From CBDHCC01 sp965219235 (GTDB taxonomy: Bacteria; Pseudomonadota; Alphaproteobacteria; Sphingomonadales; Sphingomonadaceae), in NCBI GenBank assembly GCA_965219235.1, contig OZ244721.1, positions 2,480,001 to 2,544,000 of the forward strand: a DNA stretch of 64,000 nt. The letters run 5' to 3'. A program made the translations under genes and the position numbers. Within the stretch, counting starts at the first letter, position 1. The number at the start of each line of letters is the position of its first letter. Shown here piece by piece: positions 53,002 to 61,600 of this stretch. The notes beneath the pieces are model-generated. The model made no database searches and had not been told where the DNA came from. It saw only the letters and a list, made by a program, of their open reading frames with translations.

Positions 53002-54431
53002 GCCGCCATCCCCCTCGCGTTCGCCATCATCCACCCGTGCATCCGCTCCGCCACGTCGCGTCCGTCGCGGATCGCCCACACCACGAGCGAGGCGCCGCGC
53101 ACGATGTCGCCGGCGGCGAACACACCCGGCAGCGCGGTCATCATCGTCCGATGGTCGATCCTGACCGTGCCCCAGCGCGTCACCGCCAGTTCCGGCGCGT
53201 CCCACAGCGTGGGCAGCGGTTCGGGGTCGAAGCCCAGCGCCTCGATCACCAGATCGGCGTCGAGCGCGAAGCCGCCGCCCTCGTCAACGACGGGCGCGCG
53301 TCGTCCGCTCGCGTCGGCGGGGCCGAGGCGCATCGCGTCCACCCTCACCTCGCGCACCCGCTCGCCGCCCTCGAACGTGGCGGGCGCGGAGAGCCAGACG
53401 AACTCCACGCCCTCCTCCTCCGCATGAGCCACCTCGCGCGCGCTGCCCGGCATGTTCTCGCGGTCGCGGCGGTAGAGGCAGCGGACCGAGCGCGCGCCCT
53501 GCCGGATGGCGGTGCGCACGCAGTCCATCGCCGTGTCGCCGCCCCCGACCACGACCACGGCCTTGTCGCGCGCGTGCAGCGAGCCGTCCTCGTGCCCGGG
53601 AACCGCATCGCCGAAGCCCGCCCGGTTGGAGGCGATGAGGAAGTCGAGGGCGCGCACCACGCCCGGCCGGTCCGACCCCGGGACCGATGTTTCACGTGGA
53701 ACCGTGACGCCGGTGGCGATCAGCACCGCGTCGTGGCGCGCGCGCAGCTCGCCCAGCGTAGAGTCGCGCCCCACCTCGAAGTCGGGATGGAACACGATGC
53801 CCCCCGCCGCCAACCGCTCGACCCGGCGCATCACCACCGGCTTTTCCAGCTTGAAGCCCGGGATGCCGTAGGTCAGCAGCCCACCCGCGCGGTCGTGCCG
53901 GTCGTAGACATGGACCTCGTAGCCCGCCTCACGCAGCCGCTCGGCCGCCGTCAGCCCCGCCGGACCCGCGCCGATCACGCCGACGGACTGGCCCCGCGAC
54001 CGCCCGGGGACGAGCGGCTCCACCCAGCCCCGCTCCCACGCCGTGTCGGTGATGTGCTTCTCCACCGCGCCGATGGTGACGGCACCGTGGCCGGCGAACT
54101 CGATCACGCAATTGCCCTCGCACAAGCGGTCCTGCGGGCAGATGCGCCCGCAGATCTCCGGCATGGAGGAGGTGGCCGACGACAGCTCGTAGGCCTCGCG
54201 CAGCCGGCCCTCGGCGGTCAGGCGCAGCCAGTCGGGGATGTGGTTGTGGAGCGGGCAGTGGGTGACGCAATAGGGCACCCCGCATTGCGAGCAGCGGCCG
54301 GACTGGTCGGCGGCCTCCTCGCCGGCGAAGTCCCGGGCGATCTCCGCGAAATCACCCGCCCGCGCGCCCGCCGCCCGCTTGGGCGGGTAGCGCTGGTCGT
54401 GATCCACGAAGCCGAGCATGGCGGTGTCCAT
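52998..54431 (-). CDS. gltD: Glutamate synthase (NADPH) small subunit
   Basis: A 477-residue flavoprotein that passes electrons from NADPH to GltB. The N-terminal Fe-S region has CSQCGVPYC and THCPLHNHIPDW, then CGRICPQDRLCEGNCV. FAD and NADPH sites follow as VGVIGAGPAGLTAAERL and VVVVGGGDTAMDCVRTAIRQGA. The C-terminal GVFAAGDIVRGASLVVWAI is typical. The ATG at 54431 gives the usual length; another lies 12 bases downstream. The order gltD before gltB on the transcript is the reverse of E. coli. Confidence 0.97.
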   Translation of the reverse strand: MDTAMLGFVDHDQRYPPKRAAGARAGDFAEIARDFAGEEAADQSGRCSQCGVPYCVTHCPLHNHIPDWLRLTAEGRLREAYELSSATSSMPEICGRICPQDRLCEGNCVIEFAGHGAVTIGAVEKHITDTAWERGWVEPLVPGRSRGQSVGVIGAGPAGLTAAERLREAGYEVHVYDRHDRAGGLLTYGIPGFKLEKPVVMRRVERLAAGGIVFHPDFEVGRDSTLGELRARHDAVLIATGVTVPRETSVPGSDRPGVVRALDFLIASNRAGFGDAVPGHEDGSLHARDKAVVVVGGGDTAMDCVRTAIRQGARSVRCLYRRDRENMPGSAREVAHAEEEGVEFVWLSAPATFEGGERVREVRVDAMRLGPADASGRRAPVVDEGGGFALDADLVIEALGFDPEPLPTLWDAPELAVTRWGTVRIDHRTMMTALPGVFAAGDIVRGASLVVWAIRDGRDVAERMHGWMMANARGMAA

Positions 54432-54547
54432 GGGGCGGAGTGTGGCGGATCGCGGGGAGTGTGGAAAGGGGTGGGCGGGCGCCTCGGGGAACATGAGGGC
54501 CGATCCTCCCGTTCCCCCGCGAACACCCCGACGCGCGAGACCGACCC

Positions 54548-55444
54548 TTGCTGACCCGCTTCACCCCCTTCGCGCTGGCGTTCGTCGCTGCCGGCTGCTC
54601 CTCGCCAGCGTCCGAGGGCAACGCGGTGCGGGGCGCACGCGCAACCCAAGCGCAACCAGTCGAAGGCGCGACGGACAACGCCGCCTCACAGAGCGCGGGC
54701 GCCCGGGAGGGCAGCGGCGCTGCGTCCCCCGGCGCTGCGATCACCGCCGACACGCCCATCGATTCCGAAAACCCCACCCAGGTCATGGAAGCCCGGTCGC
54801 GCGGGTACGACCGGCTTGAGTACAAGCCGGTGACGCTCGACGGCTTCACCTCCGGCGACAACGCCTATGTCGAACTCACGCCCCGGGTGGAGGGCGCGGC
54901 GCCGGAGACGCTGCTGTGCACGGCACGGTTGTGCGCGGATTGGCGGGATGCGGGCGGACTGCCCAAGGCGCTCCGCCTCGCCGGTGCCACCGCCAAGTTC
55001 GGCACCGCCGATCAGGTGGACGGGTCCGGCACGGTCATGCGGCGCGGTGTGCGGGCCGTCGTCGACCTGCGACTGGACGAGCCCCGGACGGCTCGGAACA
55101 CGGCCGGCGACGCGCCGAGCGCCCCGCCGTTGCCGCTGACCCCCGGGGTGTACGTGCTGGAAGGCGCCGACTGTCGCAACCCGGCCAACGCCGCGTTCCG
55201 GGTGTGGAACGGGCGCGGCCTGTCCGGATCGGCGACGAAGGACTGCCGCGCCACGGTGCTGTCGCGCGCCGGCGAGCGCTACACCCTGCGCAACTCGTGC
55301 GTGAACACCTACGACGGCTCGCGCACGCCGGAGACGATCACGCTCCGCGTGCCGGACCAGGTGCATTTCGCGGTCGGCGACAACCGCTTCCGCTCCTGCT
55401 CGATGGCGCAGGTGCCGGCCTCGCTGCGCGAACTGGTCCGCTGA
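54548..55444 (+). CDS. Lipoprotein of unknown function
   Basis: A 298-residue product starting at TTG. The lipobox is AAGC (14-17). A low-complexity Ala/Gly/Ser stretch (about 20-80) is followed by a folded domain with six or more cysteines (LLCTARLCADW, ADCRNPANAAFRVWNG, KDCRATVL, NSCVNTYDGS, RSCSM), suggesting disulfides. I do not recognise a family. It is divergent from gltD and convergent with uppP, four bases between stops. Confidence 0.68.
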   Translation: MLTRFTPFALAFVAAGCSSPASEGNAVRGARATQAQPVEGATDNAASQSAGAREGSGAASPGAAITADTPIDSENPTQVMEARSRGYDRLEYKPVTLDGFTSGDNAYVELTPRVEGAAPETLLCTARLCADWRDAGGLPKALRLAGATAKFGTADQVDGSGTVMRRGVRAVVDLRLDEPRTARNTAGDAPSAPPLPLTPGVYVLEGADCRNPANAAFRVWNGRGLSGSATKDCRATVLSRAGERYTLRNSCVNTYDGSRTPETITLRVPDQVHFAVGDNRFRSCSMAQVPASLRELVR

Positions 55445-55448
55445 ACCC

Positions 55449-56261
55449 TCACCGCATCCCCAGCCACACCAGCGCCGCCGCCCCCAGGGCGATGCGATAC
55501 CAGGCGAACGGCGCGAAGCCGTGGCGGCTGACATAGGCGACGAACGCCTTCACCACCGCCAGCGCCACCACGAACGCGACCGCGAAGCCGATCGCGATCT
55601 CGTTCCACCCGACGCCCGCGCCGCTGGCCAGGTCGGCGCGATTGGACCAGATCTCCACCGCGCTCGCGCCCAGCATGGTGGGCACCGCCAGGAAGAAGGA
55701 GAACTCCGCCGCCGTGCGCCGCTCCACGCCCAGCGCCAGCGCGCCCATGATGGTCGCCCCCGACCGGCTGACGCCCGGCACCATCGCCAGGCACTGGACG
55801 GCGCCGATGCCCAGCGCCGTGCGCATGGACAGGTCGGCGACGCCCCGCGTCCCGCCGGGCGGCACCAGCCGCTCGATCGCCAGGATCGCGACGCCGCCCG
55901 CGATCAGCGCCCAGGCGACCACCCCGGGCGACCCCAGCAGCACCTCGATCGCCGAATGGAGCGCCAGGCCCAGCACGGCGGCGGGCAGGAAGGCGAGCAG
56001 CAGGTTGCGGGTGAAGCGGACCGCGCCCTCCCGCCACCCGAGCAGGCCGGTCGCCACCGTCCAGAAGGTGCGCCAGTAGAGCACCACGACGGCCAGGATC
56101 GCGCCCAGCTGGATGACGATGTTGAACACCCTCCAGGCGCCCGCGTCGTAGCCGAGCAGCTCGCCGGCCAGGATCAGGTGGCCGGTTGAGGACACGGGGA
56201 CGAACTCCGTCAGCCCCTCGACCAGGCCCAGGATCAGGACGGACAGCAGGTCGGCGGGCAT
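55449..56261 (-). CDS. uppP: Undecaprenyl-diphosphate phosphatase (UppP/BacA)
   Basis: A 270-residue polytopic membrane enzyme that recycles the C55 lipid carrier of peptidoglycan synthesis and confers bacitracin tolerance. The first active-site motif is GLVEGLTEFVPVSSTGHLIL (residues 12-31) and the second PGVSRSGATI. About eight hydrophobic helices. Complete length. Confidence 0.97.
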   Translation of the reverse strand: MPADLLSVLILGLVEGLTEFVPVSSTGHLILAGELLGYDAGAWRVFNIVIQLGAILAVVVLYWRTFWTVATGLLGWREGAVRFTRNLLLAFLPAAVLGLALHSAIEVLLGSPGVVAWALIAGGVAILAIERLVPPGGTRGVADLSMRTALGIGAVQCLAMVPGVSRSGATIMGALALGVERRTAAEFSFFLAVPTMLGASAVEIWSNRADLASGAGVGWNEIAIGFAVAFVVALAVVKAFVAYVSRHGFAPFAWYRIALGAAALVWLGMR

Positions 56262-56316
56262 GGTCGAGGGGCCTTGGGAGGGAGGGAAGAGGCGAGGCCG
56301 GCGGTGGCCAGCCGCG

Positions 56317-57282
56317 TCAGACCGACGGGTGCGCGGCGAAGCGGCCGTGGCGCCGATAGCGGGTCAGCCAGCCTTGGGCCACCGTGTCGAGCGCCACCGG
56401 CGCGATGCCGAACGCCGCCAGCCCCGCCGCGCCGTCGGCCACGACGTTGGGGCGCCGCAGCATCCGCCACTGATCGGTCGTGATCGGCGTGCCGGGCACC
56501 GCCGCCATCGCCCGCGCCACCCCGTCGGGCACGTCGACGAACAGGCGGTCGCGCCCCGTGGCGCCCGCGATCCATTCGAAGAGCTGGCGCATGGTGAGAA
56601 CCTCCGGCCCGCCGAGCTCGTAGGTGCGGCCGGCGTGCGCGCGGTCGAGCGCGGCCTGCGCGGTGGCGCGCCCGACATCGCCCGCGAACACCGGCTGGAA
56701 GCGCGCGGCGGGCGCGACCACGGGGACGACGGGCGCGAGCCGGATCATCGTGGCGAAGCGGTTGATGAAGCGGTCCTCCCGCCCGAACACGATCGACGGG
56801 CGCAGGATGGTGGCGTCGGGCAACGCGTCGCGCACGGCGCGCTCGCCTTCGCCCTTCGACCGGCCGTAGCGGCTGGGGGAGTCCGGGTCCGCGCCGATCG
56901 CCGACATCTGCACCATCGCGGCCGCCCCGGCTTCGGCGGCGGCCGCGGCGACGGTGCGCGCGCCCTCCACATGGACGCGCTGGAAGTCGCCGGCCAGCAC
57001 GCCGACCAGATTGACCACGGCGTCGGAGCCCGCGACCGCGCGGCGCACGCTGTCCGGCCGCGTCACGTCGGCGGCCGCGAACTGCGTCTGGCCCAGATCG
57101 CCCAACGGCTTGAGAAAATATGCGGTCTTCGGGTCGCGCTCGGCGAGCCGCACGCGCGCGCCGGCCTTCAGCAGCTCGGCGGCGACGTAGCGGCCCACGA
57201 AGCCCGACCCGCCGAACAGGGTGACGAGCGTGGTGCCGCGCGCCGGGCTGGCGCCCGACGGAAGGGCCTTGGGCTTGGTCAT
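56317..57282 (-). CDS. NDUFA9-type NAD(P)-binding protein (complex I-associated SDR-like)
   Basis: A 321-residue atypical short-chain dehydrogenase. The dinucleotide site is TLVTLFGGSGFVGRYVAAELL (about 17-37). VNLVGVLAGDFQRVH, MVQMSAIGADPDSPSRYGRSKGEGERAV and ATILRPSIVFGREDRFINRF match the complex I NDUFA9 subunit group in alphaproteobacteria. It could help assemble or stabilise NADH:quinone oxidoreductase; the nuo genes are not in the window. Confidence 0.87.
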   Translation of the reverse strand: MTKPKALPSGASPARGTTLVTLFGGSGFVGRYVAAELLKAGARVRLAERDPKTAYFLKPLGDLGQTQFAAADVTRPDSVRRAVAGSDAVVNLVGVLAGDFQRVHVEGARTVAAAAAEAGAAAMVQMSAIGADPDSPSRYGRSKGEGERAVRDALPDATILRPSIVFGREDRFINRFATMIRLAPVVPVVAPAARFQPVFAGDVGRATAQAALDRAHAGRTYELGGPEVLTMRQLFEWIAGATGRDRLFVDVPDGVARAMAAVPGTPITTDQWRMLRRPNVVADGAAGLAAFGIAPVALDTVAQGWLTRYRRHGRFAAHPSV

Positions 57283-57413
57283 GCGCGCCTTTGCGAAGGA
57301 GTGGCGTGTCCCGCGCTCCTTGGGCGAGGGCCGGGCGGCTTGGCAAGGGGGCGACGCCCACGCGGGTTTGACAGCCGCCCCCGCCGCCCGCTATCCGCGC
57401 CCGCCTACCCCGT

Positions 57414-57500
57414 GCCCAGATGGCGGAATTGGTAGACGCACCAGCTTCAGGTGCTGGCGGTCGCAAGGCCGTGGAGGTTCGAGTCCTCTTCTGGGCACCA
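57414..57500 (+). tRNA. tRNA-Leu (anticodon CAG)
   Basis: The 87-base sequence folds as a class II tRNA. Acceptor GCCCAGA pairs with TCTGGGC, a D-arm with GGCGGAATTGGTAGACGC follows, and the anticodon stem-loop CCAGC-TTCAGGT-GCTGG shows CAG. A long variable arm comes next, then the T-arm with GGTTCGAGTCC, and ACCA is encoded at the end. The CAG anticodon reads CUG, a leucine codon heavily used in this GC-rich genome. Confidence 0.97.
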
Positions 57501-57620
57501 GTTTCCCGGGATCGGGTGGCGGATGCGCCAACGCCGGCGCGGGTGCCCGCCCGTGGGGGGGACAGCGCGTGATCGTGGCGATCGCACGGGGACGAGCGGT
57601 TCGAAGGAGGTGGGCACGCG

Positions 57621-58070
57621 TCAGTCCCCCGGTGCGGCGTATCCGGCTTCGGCCGCTTCCCTCATCAGCTCGCGGGCCTTCTCCACATCCCGCTTCACGC
57701 CGCGTCCGCTCTCATAGAGCAGGGCAAGCCGGTACTTCGCCTCGGCCGATCCGGCCTGATCCGGTCCCGTGCGGATCGGGATCACGCGACCCGCCGATCT
57801 GCCGACCGGGGGGGAATAGACGTAGGTCGTGCCCGACACCGGCGCGGACGCGGCCCGGTAGAGTTCGGCGGCTCTGGAATAGTCGACGGGCACCCCGTCG
57901 CCCGCCTCGTAGGCCTTGGCGAGGGCCAGCTGCGACGGCTTGGACCCGCGGGACGCCAGGCACTGGAGCTGGGACACTCCGACCAGCGGGCAGGGTCGCA
58001 ACGACGCGCACCCACCCAGACCCGCGGCCAGCGCGACCGCCGCAGCCGCAGCCGCGCCCCTCCCGGTCAC
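57621..58070 (-). CDS. Small Sel1-like repeat lipoprotein
   Basis: A 149-residue product beginning at GTG that overlaps the acyltransferase stop (GTGA). Lipobox LGGC at about residue 20. Two Sel1/TPR-like repeats are visible, QLALAKAYEAGDGVPVDYSRAAELYRAA and AKYRLALLYESGRGVKRDVEKARELMREAAEAGY, separated by an insertion with a Tyr/Ser/Pro-rich turn. Sel1 repeats mediate protein-protein contacts. Its place as the last gene of the giant-protein unit suggests a helper in export or anchoring at the envelope, which is inference. Confidence 0.8.
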   Translation of the reverse strand: MTGRGAAAAAAVALAAGLGGCASLRPCPLVGVSQLQCLASRGSKPSQLALAKAYEAGDGVPVDYSRAAELYRAASAPVSGTTYVYSPPVGRSAGRVIPIRTGPDQAGSAEAKYRLALLYESGRGVKRDVEKARELMREAAEAGYAAPGD

Positions 58071-58615
58071 CGGCTCGTCGGCGGCGCCTCGCCACCCAGC
58101 GTGATCCTGTCCTTGCGGCCCGTCTGCGGATCGGTGCGGTGGAGGCTGAAGCGCTTGCCCGCGAACGGCCCCTGGAGCAGATCGGCGAGCATGATCTCGG
58201 CGAGCCTGTTCTCGGCGGTGGCGAACGGCGTGATCAGCTCCAACAGCCACAGCCGGTCGCCCGAGTTCCAATCGTCCGCGTCCAGACGCTCGCCGGCCTC
58301 GACCTTGGTCTCGGCGGCTTCCGAGAGGTGGCCCCAGAAGGCCACCCCCAACGGCATCCGCTCGAGACCCGCCTTGTCGAAGCCGGGCGCCAGATCCTCC
58401 GGCTTCACGTCCTCCAGGCCCGGTAGGGGACCGAAGCGGAACACCCGGAACTGTTCGTGGACGATGGCCGGCATCACCGACCATTCGAGGGCGCCGATCG
58501 GCAGCTGCTTGTGCAGCGGCGACTGGCTGAACAGCCAGGTGATCTGCCCCAGGGCCTCGGCCACCGTGCGCGGCGCCCCCGCATTGCCCGTCTCGATCGT
58601 CCCGCCGATGCTCAT
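58067..58615 (-). CDS. HlyC-type toxin-activating lysine acyltransferase
   Basis: A 182-residue protein matching HlyC/ApxC along its length: LGQITWLFSQSPLHKQLPI with the catalytic His35, MPAIVHEQFRVFR, VAFWGHLSEAAETKV, the DADDWNSGDRLW signature, and FSLHRTDPQTGRKDRI. HlyC enzymes take acyl chains from ACP and attach them to internal lysines of RTX toxins. At the position of the HlyC Asp92 this protein has Glu126 (WLLELITPF). It overlaps the giant gene upstream (ATGA) and the Sel1 gene downstream, so its target is presumably the giant protein. Confidence 0.9.
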   Translation of the reverse strand: MSIGGTIETGNAGAPRTVAEALGQITWLFSQSPLHKQLPIGALEWSVMPAIVHEQFRVFRFGPLPGLEDVKPEDLAPGFDKAGLERMPLGVAFWGHLSEAAETKVEAGERLDADDWNSGDRLWLLELITPFATAENRLAEIMLADLLQGPFAGKRFSLHRTDPQTGRKDRITLGGEAPPTSR

Positions 58616-61600
58616 GCCGCAGGCGCCAGCTGCGCCATGGCGGTCTCGATCGGAGTGGTGCCCGAGAGCCCCATCGCTCCCATGCCCTCCGCCCCCTGGA
58701 ACGCGGCCATGGCCGCGATCAGCTTGTCGAGGTTGGCGCCGGTCGGTCCCGCGGCGGCGAGGTCGTTGTCGTTGCCGGCTCCGAGCCGCCGCCGGCTGTC
58801 CGCGAGCCCGTCCGAGACGTTGAGCGACAGGGCGGGCGGCCGACGCAGCAGCTCGGCGGCCGCGCGGGCGGAGTCGACGACCGACACCTCGACACCCCTT
58901 CCACGCACGTCGACCTCGGCCGTGTCGACCACCGCCGGATCGTCCTCCCGCCCCGTGGCCGCCGGATTCGGGGCCGCCGCCTCATCCGGCCGCGTGGCGG
59001 CCCGCTCATCGCCGGCGAGGGTCGCCGGACGCTCGCGCGCGGCGGAGCGATCGCGGTCCCCGGGCTCGACACCGGCTTTGGCGAGCGCGTCCACATCGCG
59101 GCCCCGGTCCGGACTGAAGGGCTGCCCCGCCCCGCCCGCCGGGTCTGCCGCGGTGCCGGCGTACGGCTCCACGAAGGGGGAGACCGGGTTCAGCGGAACT
59201 GTTGGCTGGGTCGCCATGACGGCGTCGCTGTCGCCGACCACCTCGACCCAGTCCCGCGCACCTTGTCCCTGCTCCGGAGCGGTCGGGCGACCCGCCCCAC
59301 CCGCACCCATGATGGCGTCGCTGTCGTCCACCACCTCGATCCAGTCGCGACCTTCGCTGCGCTGCTCCGGCGTCGACATGGCCGATGGGCGGTCTGTGCC
59401 GAAGTTGGCGAGGTCGAGCGCGTCGAGGCGGCTGTCGAAGCCGTCCAGGCGCACATCCGGCGAGCGCTGGTGGTGCCCGAGCACGTCCTGCCCGGTGTCC
59501 AGGGCGGGGCCGACGCGCTTGAGGTCGCCCAGCCGGGGGGCGCGGGCGATCGGTGCCGCCGCGCCCGGCTTGAAGGTGATGAGCGTGTCGCCCATCGTGC
59601 CGAGCGAGCCGTCGGTGCGCGCGAAGGTGGCCGTCGCGGTCACGAGGTTGGTGTCCAGCTTGGAGGACCGGCCGGTCGCGCGGGCCGCCAGGTTGAACGA
59701 TGCGATGCCCAGGTCGCCGAGGCTCCTGAGCTCGCCCGCGTCCGTGCGGCCGTTCGCGTTGGCGTCCACCCACACCTTGAGCACGTCGAAGCGCTCGTCC
59801 CTGGCGTCGACCACCCGGTCGCGATTGCTGTCGAGCGCCGCCAGGGCGTCCCGGCTGCCCTGCGCCTTGGTCGACAGGCCCAGGAGCGACAGTTCGCCCG
59901 GACCCTCGATCCGCCCGTCGCGGTCGATGTCGGCCACCAGGAAGCCGTCTCCGCCCGACACCCAGCCGGTGTCGTCGGAGCCGCCGTTGCCGTCCATGTC
60001 GAAGCCGGCCCGCGTCTTGCCCCAGCGCTTCGTCTCCACGCCGTCGCCGTCGAGATCGAGGATGATGGTGGAGAGCAGCCCGATGGTCTTGTTGGTGAAG
60101 CTGAGGATCGTCGCGGCGCCCAGCTGACCCGCGTCGGGCGCGATCGTGCCCTTGGCCTTCGTGCGTCGGATCACCGGATAGCCACCGTCGGCGTGGATGC
60201 GGAAGTCCTTGAACCTGCGTCCCATGGTCCGGCTCGCGACCGCCACCGGCTCGGCGGCGTCGGCAGCCGGCGTCGGTGGCGTCGCCACCTCTCCCTTGCC
60301 GTCCCCCCCGGCTGCCGGGACCGGCTCGCCGGCGGCGTCCGGCGCCGTCTCGAAGGTGAAGAACACGTCCTCCACCGCCGTCGCCGATCCGTCGGCGAGC
60401 GAGGCGGTCGTGCGCGCGAAGACCACATTCTCCTCCTTGCCGGGCTGCCGGCCGGTCTTCACGCTGGCCAGCGAGATGCTCGTGAGTCCGGCCGCCTTCA
60501 GCGACCGCAGCTCGCCCGCGTCGGTGATCCCGTCCTGGTTGGCGTCCCGCCACACGGCGAGATGGTCGTAGGCGGCATCGTCGGCGTCGATCCGTCCGTC
60601 CCCCGTGTCGTCGAACGCCGCCAGACCTTCGAGGTCCGACTGGGCGCCGAGGATCAGCGACTTGAAGCTGATCTCGCTGGCGTCGTCGATGCGGCCGTCG
60701 CCGTTCCAGTCGAACGCCAGCAGACCGTCGTCGGCGCCCGCCCAGCCGGTCCGCTCGCGCAGGCCGTCGTTGTCCATGTCGAAGCGCACGGTCGAGTTGA
60801 CGAAGGAGGTCAGCTCGACCCCGTCGCCGTCGAGATCGATCACGATGGGGCCGAGATTGTCGTTGCCGGAGCTGCCTGTCGTGGACGTGCCCTTCTCGTC
60901 ACCCCCGCCCTTGCCCTGCTCGCCGGGCAACGGGTGCGTGTCGCCCACACCCGCGAACTTCACCGTCCTGTCCGTCTTGAGCTTGCCCTCGACGTCGCCA
61001 TCAACACCGCTTTCGAACGCCACGAAGATGTCGCCGACATCGCCGGTGGTCCCGTTCCCGCGATAGAACTCGGAGGTGGCGAACACCACATTGTCGGTAG
61101 CGCCCTCCACTGTGTCGCCGGTCTCATCGAGTTCGAGCCGGATGGCGGTGATGCCCCGCTCCGCCAGGGTGGACAGCTCGCGGTCTTGGGACACGCCATC
61201 CAGATTCTTGTCCTGCCAGATCCGGAAGTCGGAAAATTGGCGGTCACCTGCATCGAAGACACCGTTCTTGTCGGTGTCGAAGGCGCGGAGGCCCTCGAGA
61301 TCGGACCGGGCGCCGAACAGGTCGGACCTGAAGCTGATCTCCGTGCCCTGGGTGATCCTGCCGTCGCCGTTCCTATCCAGCGCGAGCCAGCCGTCGTCCG
61401 CACCGATCCATCCTGTGCGATCGAGCAACCCGTCATTGTCGATATCGAACGTGACCTTGGAGGTCGCCAGGCTGACGAGTTCCACGCCGTCTCCGTCGAG
61501 ATCGATGGCGATCGGGGACTGGAAGCCGCCGAAGCTGCGTCCGCCGTCGTCGATGGAAACATTGACGGTGACCACAACGTCGGCATACGCGCCGGCGCTG

